Of a stretch of 64,000 nucleotides of DNA, positions 8,334-16,578 are shown piece by piece. The stretch lies in assembly GCA_036378535.1 (NCBI GenBank), contig DASUWH010000066.1:1-64000 (forward strand). The letters are read 5' to 3'. The notes beneath the pieces were generated by a model. The model did not search any database. It had not been told where the DNA came from and saw only the letters and a list, made by a program, of their open reading frames with translations. The DNA is from Gp1-AA122 sp036378535 (GTDB lineage: Bacteria > Acidobacteriota > Terriglobia > Terriglobales > Acidobacteriaceae). Within the stretch, counting starts at the first letter, position 1. Each line of letters starts with the position of its first letter. A program made the translations under genes and the position numbers.

Positions 8334-8675
8334 AGCTCCTCATGCGGATGAGGAACGCATCACCGCTGTTGCAGACTTCAACAGTGGACCAAGCCGATTC
8401 TAAGTGCCTGATTCAACGATCTTTCTGTCTCAGACTGTTTTGTTCCTGGGGCTTGCAGAACTAATGAGGCGTTGCATTTCTCATCGGTGGTCTGGTGAAA
8501 CAAACAACAGCCAAAGATCGTTTCTCCAACTCACCACAAGTTGATATCTTCTGTTTTCAGCAACTTACCGTTAATATCATTCCCCATTTGAACCTCCTGC
8601 TCACTTCGGCACCGCGCTTGCCTTTAGCACCAGTGGCGAGCGGCTTCTGCTAAGGCCCCTCGGGCGAGGTGAGTT
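8334..8675. other. Intergenic region with inverted repeat
   Basis: No ordinary gene is present. The stretch contains an inverted repeat ACGATCTTT (8416-8424) / AAAGATCGT (8513-8521) and a tiny minus-strand ORF with an ideal ribosome-binding site (8531-8587). The ribosome-binding site GAGGTGA of the next plus-strand gene is at the right end. Confidence 0.4.
8531..8587 (-). CDS. Possible 18-residue peptide
   Basis: The minus strand reads GGAGG-TTCAA-ATG and then MGNDINGKLLKTEDINLW and a stop. The spacing from the ribosome-binding site is ideal and the peptide has no rare features. Beyond the stop lies the ACGATCTTT/AAAGATCGT inverted repeat. It could be a leader peptide, a small secreted or modified peptide precursor, or chance. 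Nothing else on this strand follows before 8334. Confidence 0.25.
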   Translation of the reverse strand: MGNDINGKLLKTEDINLW

Positions 8676-9350
8676 ATGACAGTCATTCTGGTTCTCTTCA
8701 CATTTGTTACTTTTCTTCTTATCGATCATTTCTACAGCCGGCGACGTGCAGCGTTAGTCCCCATGTTGCAAGTGACGCCAGCTAAGTCCGCGACTCCGCG
8801 GCCACAACCGGGTATGGTGGGCGGATTTCAGGTCCCGGGAAACTTGCGTTACCATCCAGGCCACACTTGGGCGCTGAGTGAGAGCCCCAGCCTGGTGCGC
8901 GTCGGCATGGATGACTTCGCTTCCAAGTTGACTGGCAAGGCCGAGCGCATCAGCCTGCCGCAACGTGGCCAGTGGATCCGCCAGGGTCAGAAGATCTGCA
9001 CGATCCATCGCAATGGCGCAAGCGTAGACATGGTTTCGCCCATTGAAGGCAGCGTTGCGGATATTAACGACGCTGTGGTCCAGGACGCGAAACTGGCGCT
9101 GCGCGATCCCTATGGTGAAGGCTGGCTCATCACCGTGCAGTCCCCGGACGCGAAGACCAATTTCCGCAACCTCCTCGGCGGATCGCTGGCACGGTGGTGG
9201 ACTGAGGAGTCCGCCAGCCGTTTGCATCGTCGTCTGCCCACGCCCCTGGGAGCGCTCGCGCAGGATGGCGGCGTTGCCATTGACAACGTCGGCGGCCAGA
9301 TCCCCGATCAGGATTGGGCCACCATGGCCAAAGAGTTCTTCCTCTCCTAG
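8676..9350 (+). CDS. Membrane-anchored GcvH-like protein lacking the lipoyl lysine
   Basis: A 224-residue protein with one N-terminal transmembrane helix (about 3-17) and a domain matching glycine-cleavage H protein. RYHPGHTWALSE corresponds to the usual YTxxHEW start, DPYGEGWLITV is the typical H-protein end, and SPIEGSVADIN is the hairpin after the lipoyl site. Where H protein has the lipoylated Lys seven residues before this SP, the sequence has Gly (NGASVDMVSP), so lipoylation is impossible. Start ATG follows GAGGTGA. No gcvT or gcvP is nearby. It may be a scaffold or ligand-binding derivative rather than a glycine-cleavage subunit. A strong terminator follows. Confidence 0.75.
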   Translation: MTVILVLFTFVTFLLIDHFYSRRRAALVPMLQVTPAKSATPRPQPGMVGGFQVPGNLRYHPGHTWALSESPSLVRVGMDDFASKLTGKAERISLPQRGQWIRQGQKICTIHRNGASVDMVSPIEGSVADINDAVVQDAKLALRDPYGEGWLITVQSPDAKTNFRNLLGGSLARWWTEESASRLHRRLPTPLGALAQDGGVAIDNVGGQIPDQDWATMAKEFFLS

Positions 9351-9400
9351 GCTCGGAGGGCCTGCAGAGGCGTTCAGACTCGCCGAGGACCTCCTGAACA

Positions 9401-9453
9401 AACCGGCTTGTCGATCCAGTGGCGCAACCTGGAACGACAAGCCGGTTCTTTTT
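9401..9453 (+). terminator. Rho-independent terminator
   Basis: A perfect 13-bp stem AACCGGCTTGTCG / CGACAAGCCGGTT with a 21-nt loop, followed by CTTTTT. It ends the GcvH-like transcript and separates it from the convergent pyrophosphatase gene. Confidence 0.85.
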
Positions 9454-9483
9454 ATCGTGGAAAAGCAATGAAGATTTGTGCGG

Positions 9484-10029
9484 TCAGTGCTGAAATCCCC
9501 GGCGGCGCTGTTCGCTGTAGCGGTGCAGAGCGTCCATGATCACCGGATGGGCTTGCCCTGCAGGCTTGATCTCGTCGACTTCGACAGCCTTTCCTTCGAG
9601 CAGTTTGTAGTCCTGGAAAAATCGGCGCAGCATCAGCAGACGATGCGGTGGCATTTCGCTGGCCTCGCGATAGCTGTTGAACTCGGGATCTTCGGTCGCC
9701 ACGGCGATGACCTTGTGATCTTTCTTGCCGGAATCGATCATGGTCATCAGCCCAATCGCCCGCGCATGGATCATGGTGAGGGGTACGACCGGCTCCTGGC
9801 AGAGCACCAGCACATCGAGCGGGTCATCGTCCTCCGCGTAGGTTTGCGGGATGAATCCATAGTTGGCCGGATAATACACCGCGGAGTACAGCACGCGGTC
9901 AAGTTTGATCAGACCGCTAGCTTTGTCCAGTTCGTATTTAACGCTGGAGCCGAACGGAATTTCGATGATGCTATTGAATTCTTCCGGCAGTTTGCTGCCA
10001 GGTGTTACATCATGCCAGGGATGGATCAT
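9484..10029 (-). CDS. ppa: Inorganic pyrophosphatase (family I)
   Basis: A 181-residue cytoplasmic enzyme that hydrolyses pyrophosphate to two phosphates and so pulls biosynthetic reactions forward. The family I signature DDDPLDVLV (residues 67-75) carries the metal-binding aspartates. Other conserved parts are IEIPFGSSVKYELDK at the substrate-binding N-terminus and YYPANYGFIPQTY. Length is normal for a bacterial soluble PPase. It lies alone, convergent with the GcvH-like gene. A catalytically complete enzyme is expected. Confidence 0.95.
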   Translation of the reverse strand: MIHPWHDVTPGSKLPEEFNSIIEIPFGSSVKYELDKASGLIKLDRVLYSAVYYPANYGFIPQTYAEDDDPLDVLVLCQEPVVPLTMIHARAIGLMTMIDSGKKDHKVIAVATEDPEFNSYREASEMPPHRLLMLRRFFQDYKLLEGKAVEVDEIKPAGQAHPVIMDALHRYSEQRRRGFQH

Positions 10030-10101
10030 CGAGCAGAATTGTCCTGCGCAGAGCGGATGCGAATACCCACATATGACCGCGCTGCCCGGCCTCAGCTTAA
10101 A

Positions 10102-10380
10102 CTACGCCGCCTCGTCCACCGTGAACCCCCACGCTTTGAGCAGATCGGGAGGAACGTATTTCTCATCTTTGTTGCTGCGCACCCATTCTTTTAGTGCGAT
10201 GGAACTTATGTACTGTTCGGGAGTAAGGCCGAGCGCCTGGACCACTTTCTCAAAAGAACTGGCGGCTTGCACCAGACACCTCCATGAGCAGTAAAGAATT
10301 TCTCTGTTTAGTGTATAGGATGGCATGTGACAAGCGTGTAAAAAATCTGACAGGTTGAGAATCCATTCCTCTTCCTTCAC
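10102..10380 (-). CDS. Small protein of unknown function
   Basis: A 92-residue frame beginning at a GTG seven bases after the metallophosphoesterase stop, preceded by AGAGAAG. An internal ATG (MPSYTLNREI) is another possible start, giving 74 residues. The C-terminal half (ALGLTPEQYISSIALKEWVR and VPPDLLKAWGFTVDEAA) looks like a folded helical domain. I do not recognise the family. Its position suggests translational coupling with the upstream gene. Confidence 0.5.
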   Translation of the reverse strand: MKEEEWILNLSDFLHACHMPSYTLNREILYCSWRCLVQAASSFEKVVQALGLTPEQYISSIALKEWVRSNKDEKYVPPDLLKAWGFTVDEAA

Positions 10381-10387
10381 CTTCTCT

Positions 10388-11503
10388 TCAGGCGCGAAGC
10401 GTGATCCGCAAAATCTCGCTGCGCCGCCACAGACGCATGCGCGGCCCCCACGTCCCCGAACCTCGGCACACGATCAAGGTCATCCCGCCGATCTCGTATT
10501 TTCCGGAAAGAAACGGGTACAGCATTTTTACCAGGTAACCGAACGGCCAGATCTGGCCCCCGTGGGTGTGGCCAGACAGCATCAGGCCAGCGCCGGCTTC
10601 GCGCGCCTTTTCCACCTGCCAGGGACTATGCGACAGAAAGATTGTGGCTGCTGGATTCGGCCGGCCTGACAATGCCTTCTGCACGAAGTTGCCATCGCTA
10701 CCAAACTGGCGGCGTGCCGTGAGATCGTCGACTCCCGCCAGCAGCAGCCCCGGCCGCAACTCGATCCAGGAATCGCGCAGCACCCGTAGATTCGCTGATT
10801 CAAGAAAACGAACACTCGCTTCCACGCCAGCGTAGAATTCGTGATTCCCAGTAACGGCGAACACGCCCATGGGCGCCGATAAGCGGCGAAAAGCCGCCAG
10901 CAACTCCTTCCCATAGTTGTCGCCCTCAACAATATCGCCGCCCAGAATGATCAAGTCAGGCTTAAGCGCCAGGATCTGATCGACTCGTTGCGACAACCAG
11001 TTCACACCAACCGTCTCGCCCACGTGCAGATCGGTGGCGACCGCGACCACGGTTCCATCCTGCTCCGCTGGCAATCCCGGAAGTCTCAGCTCGTGAACTG
11101 TGATTACGGGAGCCCGAAGAGCTTGCACCAGGGCGATAATCGAGAGTACGCCTGCTCCTGCAAGCGCGTATCCGCGCAGCGTGGGCGCAAGCCGGGGGAG
11201 CAAGTATCCGAAGCCGGTGACAATTTCGGTCGTGAGCAAGCACACCAGGATGAAGAAGATCATCCCCAGCCAGATCCCTCCAATCCATTCCAGCGGGGCG
11301 GCAATAGCCGTTAGCTTCTTGCGTGCCAGAATGCGCGCTGCCACATAGCTCATCCACAGCAACACAGCCACGAGCGCCAGCATCACGTGCGGCGCCTGCG
11401 ACATCGCCGGGATGGAGGCAATGCGCCAGAATACGTAAACATTCATCACCGTCCAGATCAGCAGGACAACAGTAAAGAAAACTGATATTCGGCGGGTGGG
11501 CAT
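10388..11503 (-). CDS. Membrane metallophosphoesterase
   Basis: A 371-residue protein: about four transmembrane helices (residues 7-150) followed by a calcineurin-like phosphoesterase domain. Metal-binding motifs appear in order as ATDLHVG, GGDIVEG, GNHEF, SHSP and GHTHGGQ, the pattern of YkuE/YaeI-type enzymes, some of which act on UDP-glucosamine lipid precursors. The catalytic domain follows the last helix. Substrate is uncertain, but the fold and dinuclear metal site are well supported. A 92-residue gene follows closely. Confidence 0.88.
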   Translation of the reverse strand: MPTRRISVFFTVVLLIWTVMNVYVFWRIASIPAMSQAPHVMLALVAVLLWMSYVAARILARKKLTAIAAPLEWIGGIWLGMIFFILVCLLTTEIVTGFGYLLPRLAPTLRGYALAGAGVLSIIALVQALRAPVITVHELRLPGLPAEQDGTVVAVATDLHVGETVGVNWLSQRVDQILALKPDLIILGGDIVEGDNYGKELLAAFRRLSAPMGVFAVTGNHEFYAGVEASVRFLESANLRVLRDSWIELRPGLLLAGVDDLTARRQFGSDGNFVQKALSGRPNPAATIFLSHSPWQVEKAREAGAGLMLSGHTHGGQIWPFGYLVKMLYPFLSGKYEIGGMTLIVCRGSGTWGPRMRLWRRSEILRITLRA

Positions 11504-11631
11504 GCAGGTTCTTATTCTAGATGCGCGCCGGGTGCAGCGGATTCCGAAGCCCTTGCCTCTCGCTTTTGGTAAGCGCCCTTTTTTGCCGAGACGGGTGGCG
11601 GGAGGCTCATGCTATCTTGAGTTCCTGAATC

Positions 11632-12483
11632 ATGGCCATCCGGCAAATCACCATCGTCGGAACCGGGCTGATCGGCGGATCCATTGCTCTGGCTCTGAAG
11701 GCGCGTGGCTTTCACGGGCACATTGTGGGCTGCGATCGCGCTTCCGTCCTGGAGCGCGCGCGCAACAAGGCCGCGATCGACTCGGGAGAAACCAATCCCG
11801 TACACGCGGTTCGGAATAGCCAAGTGGTACTGCTGGCCGCGCCGGTTGGGGCCATCATCGACCTCATCGAAATGCTGGGACCGGGATTGTCACGCCAGGT
11901 CTTGCTCACCGATGTCGGCAGCACCAAAGCCCAGATCGTCGAGCGCGCCCGGATGGTTTTCGGCAGGACAGCGGGGAGACGATTTCTCGCCGGACATCCC
12001 ATGGCTGGCAAAGAACAGGGCGGGGTGGAGTTCGCGGACGCCAATCTGTTTCGGGGCGCTGCCTGGTTAGTCACACCACTGCCTGGCCAGAACATTGACG
12101 AAGGCCTATCCGGCGAGTTCCTGGGCTGGGTAGATAAAATCGGCGCCAAGGTGGCGACCCTCGCGCCCGACAAACATGACTTCCTTTGTGCCTGGGTGAG
12201 TCATCTTCCCCAGATGATTTCGACTGCGCTGGCAGCTTCTCTGGTGGAAGAATTCGGCGCAAGTGCTCCGGTGTTGCCGGCGGGCGGCCGCGCTCTTCGC
12301 GAGATGACCCGCATTTCCGCCAGCCCCTACTCGATGTGGCGGGATATCGCCCTTACTAATAAAAAGAATATTCAGGAGGCGCTACACAAGCTGGAGCAAC
12401 GGTTGGCGCACATCCGCGAAAACCTGGATACCAGAGAACTGGCTCGTGAGTTTGAACGTGCCCATGAATTGAAGAAGAGTTAG
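11632..12483 (+). CDS. tyrA: Prephenate dehydrogenase
   Basis: A 283-residue NAD(P)-dependent enzyme that oxidatively decarboxylates prephenate (or arogenate) in tyrosine synthesis. The N-terminal Rossmann fold has GTGLIGGS (residues 10-17). The conserved DVGSTKAQIV and GHPMAGKEQGG mark the TyrA active site, the latter carrying a conserved catalytic-region His. The C-terminal helical dimerisation domain follows, with no fused chorismate mutase or ACT domain. The length fits a monofunctional enzyme. It is convergent with the phosphatase gene. Confidence 0.93.
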   Translation: MAIRQITIVGTGLIGGSIALALKARGFHGHIVGCDRASVLERARNKAAIDSGETNPVHAVRNSQVVLLAAPVGAIIDLIEMLGPGLSRQVLLTDVGSTKAQIVERARMVFGRTAGRRFLAGHPMAGKEQGGVEFADANLFRGAAWLVTPLPGQNIDEGLSGEFLGWVDKIGAKVATLAPDKHDFLCAWVSHLPQMISTALAASLVEEFGASAPVLPAGGRALREMTRISASPYSMWRDIALTNKKNIQEALHKLEQRLAHIRENLDTRELAREFERAHELKKS

Positions 12484-12520
12484 AGCGGAACATGAGCACC
12501 AAACCGCGTGCGTCCTCGAA

Positions 12521-13927
12521 CTAGACGACATCGATAACGATGAGCGTGATGTCATCTTGCTGGGCCAGCGAGGCGGGTTGCCAACGATGTATCTCGGACA
12601 GCACTTGCTCCGATAATTCGGATGGCGAACGCGAGCGGTTGGTGCGTATCACCTGTTCTAGCTTTCGCTCGCCGAAGAACTCACCGTGGTTGTTGTCGGG
12701 CTCAATAACCCCATCCGTGTAAAGCAGGAAACGATCTCCTGATTCGATGGGCAGGTCGAGAACCGGGTAGTCGGGATCGGGCACGACCCCAAACAACAGG
12801 CCATTGCTCTCGATGCGTTGCAGTTCACCTCCCCGCCACAGCAGCAGAGGCGGATGTCCGGCCGCGGAATACAACGCCTTATGGTTCTCCGTATCCAGCC
12901 ACAAATAAGCGGCCGAGACGAGTTGATCATGCAGTTGCCTGAAGAGGATGCGGTTCAGCCCGCGCAATACTTCTCGCGGATCATGCGCGCAGGGCATGAC
13001 CGATTGCATGGCCACTTTGATCATCGAGGCAATCAGTGCGGCTGGCACGCCATGCCCGGTGACGTCGGCCACCAGAAACCCGGCCCTCTTGCAATCGACG
13101 GGAATGAATTCATAGAAATCCCCGGCCACGGCTGTCATGGGCTGGTAGGCGACCGCAATGCGCACGTCCCGAACCTCGGGACTGCAAGTAGGGAGAATTG
13201 AGAACTGCAACTGCCGGGCTAACTCGAGTTCATTGTCAATCGAGAGTAAGCGCCGCTCATTCATAAACGCGATTTGCACGGCCACGTACCCGAACGAAAG
13301 CAGGAACACCGCAAAAGCCAGATGGCCGAGAAAGGGCGGCGGTTCCTGATTCAGAGGCCGCGCCAAATTGACCCACAGAGCCTCAAGAGTGAACAGCAAT
13401 GTGCCCACAGCCAGAACACGGCGGTTAAGGAGGATCAGAAATTTGTCAGACAACTTCTTTATCATGAGGACAGTTACGATGACTAAAAGCCCGCAGATTG
13501 TCACCGCATGGTTGTAAGGGATAAATTTGTCGGCTGCGCCACCAAAGATGAACCAGACAATACCAGCGATCGCGACGGCCAACCCCGCGAAAACAAGTAT
13601 CTGGATGAGCGTCCGGACTTTGCCTACGCTCAACTCCATCAGGGCGGAAAATCCAATCACTACCGTCAGGTATCCGATTGACGTGTTCACGTAGGGAACA
13701 GCTATTTGCACCCAGTGCGGCAGAACCAGGAATACGGCGGGCGATTGCGTCAGCAGTCCGACTCCGTGGACCGTGCTCCAGATGCCTAGCCACACAAAGA
13801 CGCGTTCTCCGCTGCGCCGGCGGAGCACCGCAATCGAGCATGCCGCCAATCCCATGAGCAGGAACGCTGTTCCTGCAATGATTTCGATGAGTTGGTCGCG
13901 GAGTATCGCCTGGACTTGATCTTGCAA
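12521..13927 (-). CDS. Membrane SpoIIE/RsbU-type PP2C phosphatase
   Basis: A 468-residue protein: about seven N-terminal hydrophobic helices (residues 10-225), a short coiled linker (RRLLSIDNELELARQLQFSI) and a PP2C-like SpoIIE domain with GDFYEF, DVTGHGVPAALIAS, LYTDGVIE and QQDDITLIV, the metal-binding Asp residues. Such enzymes dephosphorylate anti-sigma-factor antagonists. The start is TTG at 13927, seven bases after GGAGG. An open frame continues upstream to 14695, but it overlaps the CoA-transferase gene on the other strand and is not coding. Divergent from the CoA-transferase A gene. Confidence 0.85.
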   Translation of the reverse strand: MQDQVQAILRDQLIEIIAGTAFLLMGLAACSIAVLRRRSGERVFVWLGIWSTVHGVGLLTQSPAVFLVLPHWVQIAVPYVNTSIGYLTVVIGFSALMELSVGKVRTLIQILVFAGLAVAIAGIVWFIFGGAADKFIPYNHAVTICGLLVIVTVLMIKKLSDKFLILLNRRVLAVGTLLFTLEALWVNLARPLNQEPPPFLGHLAFAVFLLSFGYVAVQIAFMNERRLLSIDNELELARQLQFSILPTCSPEVRDVRIAVAYQPMTAVAGDFYEFIPVDCKRAGFLVADVTGHGVPAALIASMIKVAMQSVMPCAHDPREVLRGLNRILFRQLHDQLVSAAYLWLDTENHKALYSAAGHPPLLLWRGGELQRIESNGLLFGVVPDPDYPVLDLPIESGDRFLLYTDGVIEPDNNHGEFFGERKLEQVIRTNRSRSPSELSEQVLSEIHRWQPASLAQQDDITLIVIDVV

Positions 13928-14083
13928 ACCGCCCACCTCCGGGACATGGGCAACATAGCAGAGTCGGCCTGGATATGGATGTGATGACACACCGGCTTCG
14001 GGGAATAAGCCAGGCGTTCCCAGAGAATGCCTTGGCGCTTCTGTTTGCGCCATCTCTTCTGCGAGTCGTAGAATCGCTCTCTT

Positions 14084-14788
14084 ATGAATAAGGTTGTCGC
14101 CACTGCTGAGGAGGCCATTCGGGACGTTTTGGACGGGGCCACCATCATGGTGGGCGGCTTCGGTCTCTGCGGCATCCCTGAGAACCTGATCCGCGCGCTG
14201 GTCAAAAAAGGTGTCAAAAACCTTACGACCATCAGCAATAACGCCGGAGTTGACGGCTTCGGCATGGGACTGTTGCTGTCTGCGGGGCAGATTCGCAAAC
14301 ATATCGGCACCTATGTCGGGGAAAACAAACTGCTCGAGAAGATGATCCTGGAGGGCAAGATTGAGCTCGAGCTCGTGCCCCAAGGCACCTTTTCCGAACG
14401 CATGCGCGCAGCCGGAGCGGGTATTCCCGCCTTCTATACCCCCACCGGGGTCGGCACCCTGGTCGCGGAGAACAAGGAGACGCGCGAGTTCGATGGACGC
14501 ACTTACCTCATGGAACGCGCCCTGACGGCCGATTTCGCGTTTGTCAAAGCCTGGAAGGGCGACAAGTGGGGCAATCTCGTCTATCGCAAGACTGCGCGCA
14601 ATTTCAATCCCATGATGGCCACTGCCGCGAAAGTCACCGTTGCAGAAGTCGAGCATCTGGTCGAGCCGGGTGAACTGGACCCTGACACGGTGCATACGCC
14701 GAGCGTTTTCGTGAAACGCATCTTCCAGGGCGAAGTGTATGAGAAGAGAATTGAGAAGAGGACGGTAAAGAAGTCATCAGCGAACTAG
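14084..14788 (+). CDS. scoA: 3-oxoacid CoA-transferase subunit A
   Basis: A 234-residue alpha subunit of succinyl-CoA:3-oxoacid CoA-transferase (SCOT/Ato family). The glycine-rich GFGLCGIPENLI and ISNNAGVDGFGMGLLL motifs are typical, as is GTGVGT-like TPTGVGTLVAENKE. Together with subunit B it moves CoA between succinyl-CoA and acetoacetate or similar acids. The start ATG is at the end of the gap with the divergent phosphatase gene. Subunit B starts 59 bases downstream, after a short heptamer repeat. Confidence 0.93.
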   Translation: MNKVVATAEEAIRDVLDGATIMVGGFGLCGIPENLIRALVKKGVKNLTTISNNAGVDGFGMGLLLSAGQIRKHIGTYVGENKLLEKMILEGKIELELVPQGTFSERMRAAGAGIPAFYTPTGVGTLVAENKETREFDGRTYLMERALTADFAFVKAWKGDKWGNLVYRKTARNFNPMMATAAKVTVAEVEHLVEPGELDPDTVHTPSVFVKRIFQGEVYEKRIEKRTVKKSSAN

Positions 14789-14847
14789 TCGTTGATCGTT
14801 GGCAAGACCATTCTAAGCCAACCCCAAGGACCAACGACCAAGGACCG
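14789..14847. repeat. Heptamer-type intergenic repeat between scoA and scoB
   Basis: The gap carries GTTGATCGTTGG and, facing it, CCAACGACCAAGGACC, imperfect 7-base units (gaccaac, gaccaag) in inverted arrangement. A similar set occurs at 20690-20760. Confidence 0.5.
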
Positions 14848-15537
14848 ATGGAAATGTCCAGCACAGCAAAAATCGGGAAGGACGTCGAGAAGCGCGAACG
14901 GATCGTAAGGCGCATTGCGCGCGAGTTGCGGGATGGGTTTTATGTGAATCTGGGCATCGGAATGCCGACCCTGGTCGCAAATCACGTGCCGCCGGGCATG
15001 GATGTGATCCTGCAAAGCGAGAATGGCATGCTCGGAATCGGGCCCTATCCCGCCGAAGGCACAGAAGATGCGGATTTGATCAATGCCGGCAAAGAGACTG
15101 TCACCGAACTGCGCGGGACCGCATATTTTTCCAGTGCCGATTCCTTCGCCATGATTCGCGGAGGCCATATCGATCTGAGCGTTCTCGGGGCGATGGAAGT
15201 CGATGAGCACGGCAATCTCGCCAACTGGATGATTCCCGGCAAAATGGTTAAGGGCATGGGTGGCGCCATGGACCTGGTTGCCGGCGCCCGCCGTGTGGTC
15301 GTCGCCATGGAGCACACTACCCGCGAAGGCCAGCCGAAGATTCTCAAGCAATGCACGCTCCCGCTGACCGGAATGAAGGTAGTCGATACCATCGTTACTG
15401 AGATGGCCTACATTCGCATTTCGCCAGGCGGGCTCGTATTGGAGGAAGTGGCGCCGGGGCTAACGGCAGAAGATGTGCAGCGCGCGACCGAGGCGAGATT
15501 GATCGTCAGCCCAAGTCTGAAAAGCATTGAAGTTTAG
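14848..15537 (+). CDS. scoB: 3-oxoacid CoA-transferase subunit B
   Basis: A 229-residue beta subunit. The catalytic glutamate is in QSENGMLGIGP (Glu58), where the acyl-CoA forms the enzyme thioester. VNLGIGMPTLVA and GAMEVDEHGNLANWMIPGK are also family hallmarks. It pairs with scoA immediately upstream, and the two would form the usual heterotetramer. A second in-frame ATG two codons later is equally possible as start. A large hairpin repeat follows the gene. Confidence 0.93.
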   Translation: MEMSSTAKIGKDVEKRERIVRRIARELRDGFYVNLGIGMPTLVANHVPPGMDVILQSENGMLGIGPYPAEGTEDADLINAGKETVTELRGTAYFSSADSFAMIRGGHIDLSVLGAMEVDEHGNLANWMIPGKMVKGMGGAMDLVAGARRVVVAMEHTTREGQPKILKQCTLPLTGMKVVDTIVTEMAYIRISPGGLVLEEVAPGLTAEDVQRATEARLIVSPSLKSIEV

Positions 15538-15569
15538 CCAGCCCCGCCCGTAAATCCCATCCCAAATTC

Positions 15570-15702
15570 GTCGTCCCGAGCGGAGCCGAGAGCCTGCCCC
15601 GAGCGAAGCAGAGGGGGACCTTGTATTCCCCAGCTTGAGAACTTGACACTCGGAACAACGCAAGGTCCTCGACTCGGGCTTGCAGCTTTCGCTCGGGATG
15701 AC
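15570..15702. repeat. Large hairpin repeat element
   Basis: Outer arms GTCCCGAGCGGAG and TTTCGCTCGGGATGAC and inner arms GGGGGACCTTG and CAAGGTCCTCG form an imperfect inverted repeat of about 130 bases between scoB and larB. Related pieces with GACCTTG or GGTCCTTCGCTTCCCGGGATGAC occur at 16525-16561 and 20163-20225, so it belongs to a dispersed REP/MITE-like family. Confidence 0.6.
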
Positions 15703-15716
15703 AATATCGTGGGTTG

Positions 15717-16463
<747 letters not shown>

Positions 16464-16524
16464 GTTAAGCCGTCAGTCGTCAACCAATACCAGATTAGCA
16501 CCCGGAATGACGCTCGGGTCCGCG

Positions 16525-16561
16525 GAACAAAACCAGGTCCTTCGCTTCCCGGGATGACAGA
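16525..16561. repeat. Fragment of the dispersed hairpin repeat
   Basis: Contains AGGTCCTTCGCTTCCCGGG followed by ATGACAG, matching one arm of the element at 15570-15702. It lies between the ChaN-like and larB genes. Confidence 0.45.
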
Positions 16562-16578
16562 TTGATTTCGTAACAGGA

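Noticed and set aside
13928..14695. N-terminal extension of the phosphatase frame (12521-14695)
   Set aside because: The frame stays open but lies antisense over the CoA-transferase A gene. The TTG at 13927 with GGAGG gives the normal length.
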